Positions 1 through 9,929 of a stretch of 64,000 nt of DNA are shown piece by piece. The stretch lies in NCBI GenBank assembly GCA_963922205.1, contig CAWUHX010000028.1, forward strand, positions 1,488,001 through 1,552,000, given 5' to 3'. Source of the stretch: Romanomermis culicivorax (taxonomy: Eukaryota > Nematoda > Enoplea > Mermithida > Mermithidae). Position numbers and translations under genes: made by a program. Under the pieces are notes generated by a model. That model was not told the DNA's origin, did no database searches, and was given only the letters and a program-made list of their open reading frames with translations. The stretch's first letter is position 1. Each line of letters begins with the position of its first letter.

Positions 1-654
1 ATAATAATTTTTAGTGTATTTTGCTAGCCTTAAAATTTCGTAATTCGTTAGTTTAAATTTCTAAAGTTTGCTGTTGGGCATTCAGATATACCTTTATCGA
101 GCAATTATGGTGCCAGGTTTTTTTTACGCACGGAAAAGTAGTTTTTTAAATTGTTAGATTATTTAATAAAATCCCAAAAATCTTCATTTTTCATTTTGTC
201 ATTTGCCCCTGACAATGGTAAGTGAAGGTAGACATGCTAAAAGCCCCACACCAGCTCGGTAATACTAAATAATAATTTTCTTCCACATTTGTGGAAAGAC
301 CTCAACATTTTTTTCCACATTATAGTGCAAACGTGGGAAAAACAGTAATGAGCAGCGTTTTTTCTTGTGCACAGTCATTTGTGCCAATTGGCACAAGAGG
401 CCAAAAAAATTAGTGTCAGTGGCACAAAAAATTTTTTTCTACTTACTGAAAACTGCAGAGAAGTTTTAGGCCAAAATTTTGATAAAAAGTTAATGTTTAA
501 CACATTAATTTTTTGTAAAAATCGCGCGCAACCTACATCATTTTCAGCTAATTATGTCAATGAGATAAGAAAAAGCTATGCGAGAAAATAGTTTGCGACG
601 ACCCAAAGAGCAATTGAATGCTGAGAACATTTGAATAACTCTTGAATTGTTCAG
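1..654. other. AT-rich repeat-derived DNA, no gene seen
   Basis: No convincing coding sequence. The stretch holds palindromes that recur elsewhere in the window: TTCCACATTTGTGGAA at 281-296 and the perfect 18-bp palindrome TTGTGCCAATTGGCACAA at 379-396. The sequence around 270-350 reappears inverted near 60060-60140. The 74-codon open frame at 367-591 is low-complexity and repeat-derived. Confidence 0.6.
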
Positions 655-1285
655 GAATCTACACTAAAGTATACATTCCACGGCTACATTAATTTCTCAT
701 AAAAATCGTAAACAACACCTGCACACAGGAAAAAGTAGAAACCCCGCCAGACAGTAGTCTCAAGTGCAACGGTAGCGAGGGTCCCACAAAACATGTGTAC
801 ACAGAGAAATAGATACAGAAGCATGCACAGAAGCACAGAGGTGTGGCTAAGCCCACCCTAGGAAGCAAGCATAGGGGAAACACGAAAAGTATACAGTACT
901 AGGAAAGCATTGGAAGGCGTGACCAAATTAGCGAGACAACTGAAGCAAGAAGCAGCGATTGGCGGAAGGAGATCGACAGAAGCAAGACCTCCCGCAACGT
1001 CAAAGGAGTGGCCACAGGAGCTGTATTTAAAGAGAAGCAAAGCATGATTTAGTCAGAATTTGCGGTTGTTAATTTTATTTGCAAACATCTTTTTGTGAGA
1101 AAGTGAGAATTCGTAGCGAGACGCGAGTTATTTGCAAGCATTTGTTTTGTGTATTGTCGACGGCCAAAGCTATCATCAATTTTGCATTATTATTACTGTC
1201 GTCATTGTGTCCCTTGATTGCCCCATTTGTCCCCCATCGCTGTTCTCTGGATCAAGTAAAGTATCACTAAGAACAGGTCATTACA
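655..1285 (+). repeat. 5' LTR of element A, 5'-truncated
   Basis: It aligns over its length with 8734-9375, from the shared GAATCTACACTAAAG to the shared end GTCATTACA. About 236 bases present at the start of the 3' LTR (8498-8733) are absent here and are replaced by unrelated sequence. The right edge ends in CA, as LTRs normally do. Confidence 0.85.
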
Positions 1286-1290
1286 TATTT

Positions 1291-1303
1291 TGGTGACTGT
1301 ACC
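1291..1303 (+). promoter_or_regulatory. Primer binding site of element A
   Basis: TGGTGACTGTACC lies five bases after the LTR. It begins with TGG, the complement of a tRNA CCA end. The same 13-mer directly follows the LTR of the miniature element at 4081, which supports the call. The priming tRNA was not identified. Confidence 0.6.
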
Positions 1304-1387
1304 ATATCATTAACCACTGGAACTCCCTGCCCCACTAGGTGCATCCTTTATCCGGGCATCCCGAAGCATTAGATAATAGAGTAGTAA

Positions 1388-2740
1388 TTGTTTCCTACAG
1401 TAGGACAGACATTTGTAAAAAGCGAACTGGAAATCCCCTCCAATGAAACATTAAGTGATACATTTTTACAAATACAGCGTGAAGCAAAAATTGAAGCATT
1501 TAAGCAGAAATCCCAGCATAAACGAAGAATGACCCACCAAACTCAAGATCATTTAGGAGAAATTGTCAGAAAGCAGATAAGCAAATTATTTTCCGAACAT
1601 TTTCATACTCTACGCACACAATTGAACCAAAATACAGTAAACCCTACCCTAATTGACAATCTAAGAACATCCAACATTTGTAATAACATGGCAAATAATT
1701 TCTATGCGAAACCTACAGTATTCACGGGCCACATGACCCAACATTTTGGTGAATGGAATAAACATTTAGAACAATTCATGGCACTACAAGGCATGAAAGA
1801 TACAGATGTAAAGTTAAAGTTAGCATGCTTAGAAATTCATTTGGGAGGAGCCCCATTAGCGAAATTCAAAAGTCTAGCCCATTCCGAAAACCCTCCCAAC
1901 ACATACGAGCAGTATAAAATTGCATTGCAGGCCTTTTTCCCAAATAATCGAGATAATGAGCTACATCAACAATTTTTGCGAGAGAGAAAACAAAAACCAT
2001 CAGAGGATGCATGAGAAATGACCATAAAACCCCTTTTTGTTGAAGGCATGCAAAACGAAATCAGGGAAGCAATTAAGTATAGAAGGTTGGCAACCCTAAA
2101 AGAAATGTCTGATGAAGCAGCTTACATTGAACAGCAAATCCTTAGAAATGGACTAAAATCCAACACCCTTCGATTTACACCTCCAAAACCCGAACCCATC
2201 TTTTCACTAACAAACAATACTGACCAACAGGACCTTTTGCATCAATTAGAACAACAAGTAAAAGACTTACAGTTGCAGATCAAACAAAAATCCCAACCCC
2301 CACAACAGAGTAACTATAACAGTTTCAGCAACAACACTTTTAGCAGAAATAACAGTTACAGGAACAACAGTACTCTTAGGCAACCCACATGCTTCCAGTG
2401 TGGACAACTCTGCCACATAGCTCATAATTGTAATTCCTTAGGGACCCCAAAATCATGTGAAATCTGCTTTCGTAATAATCACATTACGCGCGATTGTAAA
2501 AGCCAATGAAGTCACTGCTCCCAAGCAGGACATAGATCTTATAACTGCCTTTCAAAACCTTACTCCAACTTTCAATGTTTTCTATGTAAGCAGAGAGGTC
2601 ATACAAGCAGGTATTGCCCCAACCAACAAAGTCGTAATATCCAAAATTGCATTGAGTATAGGCAACCCCAACCCCTAATGGACATTGATGACCCTGCACT
2701 TTACTCAACATTACCCGTCATAACTAATGGCCCCCGGCAT
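1388..2740 (+). pseudogene. gag: Gag of element A (capsid plus four zinc knuckles), broken
   Basis: Structural polyprotein that would form the particle and bind RNA. The first 200 codons align with the Gag of elements B and C (FTG..., ALQGM, LHQQF...RKQKP), the Ty3-type Gag core. After an Asn/Gln-rich linker come CCHC knuckles of the form C-x2-C-x4-H-x4-C at 2390-2431 and 2456-2497. The same frame continues past a TGA into a third (2507-2548) and a fourth (2576-2617) knuckle. Lesions: a TGA at 2012-2014, next to a missing stretch of about 20 codons relative to B and C, and a TGA at 2507-2509 exactly where the first Cys of knuckle 3 belongs. No ATG is seen at the start of the open frame. Beyond about 2740 the sequence switches to an inverted fragment. 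Confidence 0.8.
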
Positions 2741-2750
2741 ACTTTAGGGA

Positions 2751-3930
2751 CTATAATGCCGACCACCCATCGCCGAAGTCAGGAGGAATATGTCCTCGAC
2801 TTGGACATCCCACTGAGCCGATGCACATACTGGGATAAAATGTGACTTCCGATTTTAAGGGGTTCATTACTGAAACCCACAACATGTGGTCAAAAACTGG
2901 GTTCACAGTGGCAGCAAAGCAAATGTGCAACTTTTGGGCCACTTTTGGTTCTGGTGACAACTGGACCATAGTTTCTTTTTTGTTGACATCGACAACAGGG
3001 ACTGAAAATTCAGTCACACTCCTAGGGGCCAGAACCACCCGTTCATTCATATAGATGCCCCCTCTATGGCGCAAAGAATGGTATTTTACCCCTGTGCAGG
3101 GGATGATTTCATTATCCAACTTAACATACAACTTTTCATTGTTTATAGTCCACTGCTTAAAATGGAACAAAAAGTTTGACCCCAGTAAAACATCAGCAGC
3201 ACAACTTTCTTGGACTAGGGCCATGACCATTTCCTTGATGGTGCCCACTTCTATCATAAGATAAACGGAACCTAATATCTGAATACTCATATTATTGGCG
3301 GCTATAGGGGTCATATTTGTGGGCTCGATTTTTACTCCAGATCAACAATTCTTTTGTCAACCAATGTGAAAGTCGTGCAACAATCAACCATGGCACCGGC
3401 TACCGCTTGTCTATTCACAGTGACCAAGATATGGGGCATTCTTTAGTTGCTGCCACCCAAAGGGGTGACATTATTTGCCCATTCTATCAGAGGGGCGCTC
3501 AGGGCCTTCTGTTCAGGTACCACAATATATTGGTTGGGCAATTCCGAACTTCTTAAACTGGCCAACTCCAGGAGGGCCTGCCCAAGTGTAGGGGCAGAAC
3601 GAGGAGCCACAGGGTGCCTGGGCAATTTGTATCTCGGGGACTTCCGAGGTTGCTTAATACAACAAGAAACCCAGTAACTAAGATAGATTGCACCCACTAT
3701 AAAAGCTATTAAGACAGCTAAATTTATTAGCATCTGCAAAGGGCCTTTTAGTAAATTATTGAGCCCTTGAGTCATTGTTTGACTTGACTCAGTGATTACA
3801 TGCTCGGGGGCCTGCCCGGCCCCTGGAATTGTATTTCCTAGGGCCTGACCTGACCTAGCCAGAAACTTGTAAACAGTCCCTGAATTAAGGGACATTTCTG
3901 CCATAGTCTATTGACCACAAATTCATGTGA
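2751..3930 (-). pseudogene. Inverted env C-terminus plus protease fragment from a related retroelement
   Basis: Read on the minus strand, 3930-3443 encodes the end of an env-like glycoprotein. It aligns with the C-terminal part of the env of B and C (EHVIT...Q...QGL, then a hydrophobic segment and a basic tail). Then 3436-3337 gives a retropepsin-like start whose active-site triplet is changed (VDCC in place of DTGA). After a stop, 3314-2751 gives the flap and C-terminal protease part (VLLGSNFL) and the linker to RT. A frameshift lies near 3900. The plus-strand segment at 5380-5604 encodes the same post-protease linker, so this inverted piece comes from a second, related element. The order env then protease matches B and C. 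Confidence 0.75.
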
Positions 3931-4306
3931 TGATGCACAAAAGATGCAATCATGCATTTTCCTCTGAACGGGCCCAGACCTGGTTTTTTGTGACAGGCAC
4001 TGCTGCAGTCCCAACAGGCGATGCAGGGCTGTGCAGTCAGTGGTAGAGAAGCTATCACCCAGTGTGCGAGAACGGTTACATGGTGACTGTACCAGGGGGC
4101 CCCTTGCCTGCCTCAGCAGGGGGAAGGACGTTGTGACGAGGGCATCACACTTCCCTAGGAGGAGAATGTAAGGATGCGCAAAAGATGCAATCATGCATTT
4201 ACCTCTGAACTTGTAGACTTGATGTTGCTCAGCCGAGTCACAGGCCCAGACCTGGAGTTTTGTGACGGGCACTGCTGCAGTCGCAACAGGCGATGCAGGG
4301 CTGTGC
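3926..4306 (+). mobile_element. TRIM-like miniature LTR element (LTR-PBS-PPT-LTR)
   Basis: Left LTR 3926-4080 starts TGTGATGATGCAC and ends GGTTACA. It is followed at once by TGGTGACTGTACC (primer site), about 65 bases of spacer, the purine tract AGGAGGAGAA (4157-4166), and a second LTR from 4167 starting TGTAAGGATGCGC. The right copy matches the left to about 4306 and contains 32 bases that the left copy lacks. Its last 45 or so bases are missing where an integrase fragment begins. There is no coding capacity. It sits between the inverted env-protease fragment and a foreign integrase tail, so it may also be a recombination product. Confidence 0.6.
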
Positions 4307-4309
4307 AAC

Positions 4310-4688
4310 ACAGTACAATAAAAATGCAAGTGACACCGAATACACAATTGGTGACTCCGTACTGCGGAAGACGCATACTATGAAACAGTTCCAATGCCCA
4401 AAATTTATCACAAAACAACATGGGCCATTCAAAATAATTGGTATTCCATACCCAAATGTCATTTTGGAGAACACCAAGGGTAAGCCTTTTACCATTGATG
4501 TAAATGAAACGGTACTCTTTCACCCCAGGGTCTCTCATGAGACACCCTTGGACTTGACTGCCACCCACCATATATTCATCAGCAAGCCCAAATCAATCCA
4601 GACCCAATGGAGACGTCTATACAACCGTTCCATGTTCAATTTACCGTCTGTAGTGCGAACGAGGACGTCCACTTTTCAAGGACCAGAA
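4310..4688 (+). pseudogene. Integrase C-terminal end of a third LTR element
   Basis: The frame GDSVLRK...GPFKI...YPNVIL matches the integrase C-terminal (GPY/F-type) region at the end of element C (GDQVLKL...GPYLVTSVAYPNV). It ends in the purine-rich run GAGGACG...CAAGGACCAGAA, followed by TGTCAAG at 4689. That has the look of a polypurine tract meeting an LTR start. The fragment is only the tail of an element and has no catalytic domain of its own. Confidence 0.65.
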
Positions 4689-5361
4689 TGTCAAGAGAAG
4701 TGACAAAGTTTAAAATATTATCTTGTATTTTTGTAAAACTTTTGATCATAATTTTTCTGACAAATAATCCAGTAATAACCAGTTTTGTACAATAGGTGTT
4801 TAGGCGTTTCTTGCACCAAAAAATTACGTATATGCACAACACTTCACTTTTTCTGCCGGATTTTCGTCTTTGTTTTATATGTTTAATTTTCTCAGTAGGT
4901 GCGGTCAGATCAAATCTAAAACACTAATGGGTTTTTGGGAAATGGGCCACTCTGGCCCATTAGGATGTGTGGAAATGCAACAGAAAGCATGGGACTGTAG
5001 TGACAGAACCTACGTCCTAAGTGGTAGGGGGGTCTAGTTTGGAGATATACCCCTTCTGAAAGGTGGGAAAGAAATTGCTCGTTCAGTCGTAGAAATTGTC
5101 TACTCATTGGAGAGTCGTTTTTTCGAGACTGTTTACTTGTGCATTTTGGCCTATAACATGAACGTTATCCCTTTTTTGGTGGATAGCATACTATCCCCTT
5201 TTTGGTCTTGGACATGTAACGTGAACATTACTGTGTCATTTTGTGGATAGCCAACTATCCCAAATTTTACATTGTTTCTTTGTGGGTACTACAGTGCCCC
5301 TTTCTTATTTTTCAGGGCCGCCTGCCCTTCGCAGTAATCCTTCCCTTCTAAGGGCAGGGAT
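4689..5361 (+). other. Probable LTR start and non-coding spacer
   Basis: Begins TGTCAAGAG right after a purine-rich run, so it may be a 3' LTR, but I find no partner copy in the window and cannot place its end. At 5190-5275 two hairpins with the same stem (GGATAG...CTATCC) stand about 65 bases apart. No coding sequence seen. Confidence 0.35.
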
Positions 5362-5379
5362 GTTGCCCCACTTATCCTA

Positions 5380-8300
5380 TTGGGCCAGCATCACCGCCCA
5401 AACCCGAACCCCCTAATTTCTTGGCGCAAATCTGACTGCAAACAACTTGAATTTTCCCCAAAACCCCAACAGAATGCCAAAGTTTATTTCGCAGCTTGTG
5501 TATCTGAAAACCAAAACAGTCCCATAGGAATCTCTGTCTTAAACACACAAGACACTGTCCAAATCCTTTACCCTGGCACATGCATTGGGGCAGTCTCAGG
5601 CTAAATCCCAAAACAAAATTCTCCCACCAAACTAACTCCTTCTACACCAATCCAGCCAAATTGTTTTGATACATTTACATGGTTAAAAGAAAACGTCAAC
5701 TTAACCTCAAGTGACCTCATGGAAGCAGAGAAAACTCAACTCCTAGGCTCTCTCTCCAAATATCCCATGTTATATGCTAAATCAAAAATAGGAGTAGGTA
5801 GAACCTCCCTTGTTTCCCATACCATTGACACCAACAGCTCCCAACCCATGCACAGACACCTCTTTCACACATCACCAAAGGAAAAGCAAATCATACAAGC
5901 AGAGGTCGAGCAACTCCCAGCAGCAGGTGTCATTAGCCAGAGTAATTCTCCATGGTGTACCAACACAGTTTTAGTCCCCAAAAAAAGATGGTGGACACCG
6001 TTTATGCATTGACTTTAGAGGCCTAAATAAAGTAACAAAAAAAGATACCTATCCCTTGCCCTGCATAGACGAAATTTTAGACACCCTGCATGGAATGAAA
6101 TATTTTACGTCCCTCGACCAATCAAATCCCTACTATTCCATTCCAATTGGAGAAGCTGACAGAGAAAAAACAGCCTTTAATTACTCAGCTGAGCAGTATC
6201 AATTTAATTATCTCCCATTTGGCCTCACCAACGTCCCAGCCACATTCCAAAGATTAATGGATGTTATCCTTTCGGGATTGCAATGGAACACATGCCTTGT
6301 CTATCTCAACAATGTTTCAGTCTTTGCCAAATCCAATGCCCAAATGCTAGAACGTCTAGACAACATTCTCACTCATTTTTCTAGAGCAGGACTCTAACTC
6401 AATATACAAAAATGCAAATTTTGCCAGCCCCAAGTCCAATACCTAGGTCAGATCATTTCTCAGCAAGGCATTTCACCAGACCCCAATAAGGTTCAGTCCA
6501 TCTATGACATACCTACGCCCCAAAATTCCAAAGAAGTTAAGTCATTCCTCAGCCTACCCTTGTATTATCGCAGATTCATCCTGAATCGCTCCCAAATTTC
6601 CAGCCCACTCACAGCATTACTCAAAAAGAATTCTGAATTTTCATGGGGGCCTGAACAACAGAATGCATTCACTAAACTCAAAGAGTTGCTTATTCATGCC
6701 CCAATCATGCAACATCCTGGTTTCACAAAACGGGTCATTTTTCAAGCTGACCCCTCAAAACTTGGAATTGGCGCAATTTTCAGCCAACTAGAAAGTAAAG
6801 GTCATGATCACCCCATAGCTTTTGGGAGCCACACATTGAAACCCGCAGAGCGCAACTACCCAATAACTGAGTTGGAAATCCTTGCCATAGTTGAGTTCCT
6901 AAAGTATTTCCACCCCTATCTTTTCCAGCAGCATGTCATTGTCCACACTGACCATACTGCAGTTTAGGCAGTCTTGCAGAAAGAAAACCCCTCCCCTTGC
7001 ATTGCCTGTTGGGGACTAGCCCTCTCTAGTATCCAACTGGACATCGGACCTAAGAAAGGCATTGCTAACCGCAATGCAGATGCCATTTACTGTTTCCCTT
7101 CGGACACAGCAAAACAATCCTTTGACATTGAGCACCTAGAAATCCACCCTGAAATATCAGCCATCAATTCTGTTCTCGAAGCTGAATCAACTGAACAAGA
7201 AGAACAACAGAAAAATTTTGCTGAACTCCAATGCACTGATCCAACTGTCAAAAATATCTTAGCTAAAATCGCCAAAAAACACCCCCTTACAATGATCAAA
7301 TTCGCAGTGCACCACAACATTCTCTTTCATATAATCAAGAAGCAGGCAAAACTATACATCCCCAACTCACAAATACATGATCTCATCGCATTGCATCATG
7401 ACAGCAAGTTCACAGGTCATTTTGCTTCCCGGAAAACCCTACACCTGCTCCGACAAAAATATTTTTGGCCTCAAATGAGCCATGATATCAAACGTTACTG
7501 CAAAACCTGCCATCCATGCCAGACCCAGAAAGCCCTTCCCCACAGAATACATGCAAATCTTGTCCCAATTCAGCCGACGGGCCCATTTGACAGAGTCGGT
7601 GTTGATTGCATGGGGCTGTTATCCCTAACTGAAGATGGCAACTGATTTATTGTCCTGCTCATCAATTATTTCACTAAGTATGTTCAGGGATTTCCGACCC
7701 CTGATATCACTGCAGCCACAATCGCCAAATTATTTGTAAACAAAATTGTTTGCTGTCATGGCTCCCCAAAAATTATCCATTGTGATCATGGCTCTGATTT
7801 TGTATATGATCTTTTTTCCAGGATCACTAGTTTATGCAATACTCAAAAAATTCACACCACTCTCTACCACCCTATTGCCAATGGTGAAGTGGAGTGTTGC
7901 AACCAGACCCTTGCCACCTGTATCGGCATGTACATCAATTCAAATCACACTGATTATGATATTTATCTACCCTTTGCTGTTTTTTCGATTAACATTCACA
8001 AGAATGATAGCACTTCATACCCCCCCTTTGAATTGCTCCATGGTAGGCAGGCTAATCTCCCATCTGACGCAGCACTAAATTTTTTCCCCACATCCTATAT
8101 GGTTGATCTTGACGATTATGCCCTTCGCGTCAAATCTCACTTTACTGAAGCCCTCTCAACCGTACAGAAGAGTTTTCAAAAAGCCCAACACCACTATACC
8201 CTCCAATATAACAAGCAAGTTCAGAACATCCATTACAAGGCAGGTGACCTCATTCTCTATAAAAATCATTTGTGTAAACAAGGGCTCACTCCACCCACCA

Positions 8301-8466
8301 AAACGGGCCCTATACAGTCACAAATTTCATGTACCCAAACATTACACTCAAACACCCACGTAAGAATATCACTTTTACAGTACATGTAAATGAGAAGACC
8401 CCCTTCTATCCTCGAGAAGCAACTATCAAAACCGCCCCGACCCCTTCTCGCTCTCGAATCCCTTGA
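5380..8466 (+). pseudogene. pol: Pol of element A (post-protease linker, RT, RNase H, integrase), inactive
   Basis: 5380-5604 is the linker after protease. RT follows from 5719 (SPW.TNTVLV.KK, then IDFRGLNK, FTSLDQ, YLPFGL). RNase H is at about 6660-7110 (ADPSKLGIGAIFSQ, TELEILA, TDHTAV). Integrase is at about 7290-8390, with an HH-CC zinc domain (CKTCHPC), D in GVDCMG, D in CDHGSDF and E in NGEVE. Lesions: frameshift near 5985, stop near 6395, TAG in RNase H at 6965-6967, stop at 7643-7645, and frame changes within integrase. The RT catalytic motif reads YLNN (6302-6313) instead of YLDD, so both catalytic aspartates are lost. It is clearly Ty3/gypsy-type and non-functional. Confidence 0.88.
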
Positions 8467-8486
8467 ATGAGGACGTTCAACTTCAG

Positions 8487-8497
8487 AAGGAGGGAAA
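8487..8497 (+). promoter_or_regulatory. Polypurine tract of element A
   Basis: AAGGAGGGAAA directly precedes the TG of the 3' LTR, the expected place of the plus-strand primer of an LTR retroelement. The preceding GAGGACGTTCAAC resembles the run before the LTR start at 4689. Confidence 0.75.
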
Positions 8498-9375
8498 TGT
8501 AACGTACATGCTAATGCATTAATGTAAATACATATTGTACACTATGTGATATTCATTTATTAACTGTAAATTCATTTCTTAATCTATCGTCTCAAGGGTG
8601 TCTGGAATTCACACCCAAACATTCCTGTAAATTTATGTGAAGTACTTTATTTTGATCATCCCCACACCCCAGTAGCCACTATTGACTTAATTAAGACGCT
8701 CCAATCAATTTGCACATCGGCAGCTGGTCCCTAGAATCTACACTAAAGTATACATTCCACGGCTACATTAATTTCTCATAAAAATGGTAAACAACACCTG
8801 CACACAGTAAAAAGTAAAAGCTCCGCCAGACAGTAGTCTCAAATGGAACGGTAGCGATGGTTCCCACAAACCATGTATACACAGAGAAAATAGATACAGA
8901 AGCATACACAGAAGTACAGAGGCGTGGCTAAGCCCACCGTAGGAAGTAAGCATAAGAAAAGCATGAAAAGCATATGGTACCAGGAAAGCATTGGAAGGCG
9001 TGACCAAACTAGCAAGACAAAAGAAGCAAGAAGCAGCAATTGGCGGAAGAAGATTGTCGGACACAAGACCTCCCGTGACGCCAAGGGAGTGGCCACAGAA
9101 GCCGTATTTAAAGAGAAGCAAAGCATGATTCCATCAGAATTTAGATTTTGCGATTTTAGTGTTTATTCGCAAGTGTGTTTTGTAAAGCGAAACGTCCAAA
9201 AGCATTTAAAGCAAGTTTATTATTTGCAAGCGTTTGTGTTTTGTATCGATGAGCAAGCAATCATGGAGCCCCCCTTATTTGGTTTATTGTGGCTGTATTC
9301 ATATCCCGTCATGTTTGTCCATCGCCACCATTCTTTTAGGATCAAGTAAAGTATCACTAAGAACTGGTCATTACA
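8498..9375 (+). repeat. 3' LTR of element A, complete
   Basis: 878 bp, starting TGTAACGTACATG after a purine tract and ending GGTCATTACA. From 8734 onward it matches the truncated 5' LTR at 655-1285. The two copies differ at many positions, so the insertion is old. Confidence 0.85.
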
Positions 9376-9929
9376 AAAGTAGAAATCCCAACCCAGACAC
9401 TGGTCTCAAGTGGAACAGTAGCTGCGGTTCATATAGAAGCATATATATGCATAAATTAATACAAAAGCAGGTTGGCATGGTTAAGTCCACAGTAAGCACA
9501 TAGACGGAGAAGGAAGTGTAACAGGAAAGAAGTGGTAAGCATATATAGTTAGAAAGCATGGAAGGCGTGGCTAGGTAAGCATACAGTACACAGAAGCAAA
9601 TGAAGCAGGAAGCGAGGATTGGTGGAAGAAGATTTGGGAAGCGGACACCCCATGGATCATGGGAGTGGCCAACAGGAAGCAGTATGAAAAGCAGAGAAAG
9701 CGTGAAATAACCAGATTTTATTTGTGTTTCGTTTTATGAAGCTGCATGTGGAAACTTATACTAGTGTAATCGTATTGTGTCGACGCCTCAGAAAGCAGTT
9801 GGCGATTTGTGTCCATTGGTTATCATTATTGCTCGTCTTTTCATATTGTTGTGGTGTGCATCCCCATGGACCATTGGAAGTTGAACGTTTTGGCTCAAGT
9901 AAAAGTATAGAGAAAAACGGGGCGTTACA
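9376..9929 (+). repeat. Diverged LTR fragment of the element A family
   Basis: It parallels the LTR from its internal AAAAGTA...CCAGACA..GTCTCAAGTGGAACGGTAGC part to its end (TCAAGTAAAAGTAT...GGCGTTACA). It abuts the 3' LTR of element A. The simplest reading is that A inserted into an older LTR of the same family; the matching left part is not found at the other side of A. Confidence 0.65.

Larger units (their letters stand above)
655..9375 (+). mobile_element. Element A: decayed Ty3/gypsy-type LTR retroelement with internal mosaic
   Basis: Direct repeats at 655-1285 and 8498-9375 bracket gag-like sequence (1388-2740) and RT-RNase H-integrase (5380-8466), all on the plus strand. The order gag, pol, with integrase after RNase H, is the Ty3/gypsy order. 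The centre (about 2745-5360) is foreign or rearranged: an inverted env-protease fragment, a miniature LTR element and the tail of another integrase. Stops, frameshifts and a destroyed RT catalytic motif show it is dead. No target duplication can be read because the 5' end of the 5' LTR is missing. Confidence 0.85.
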
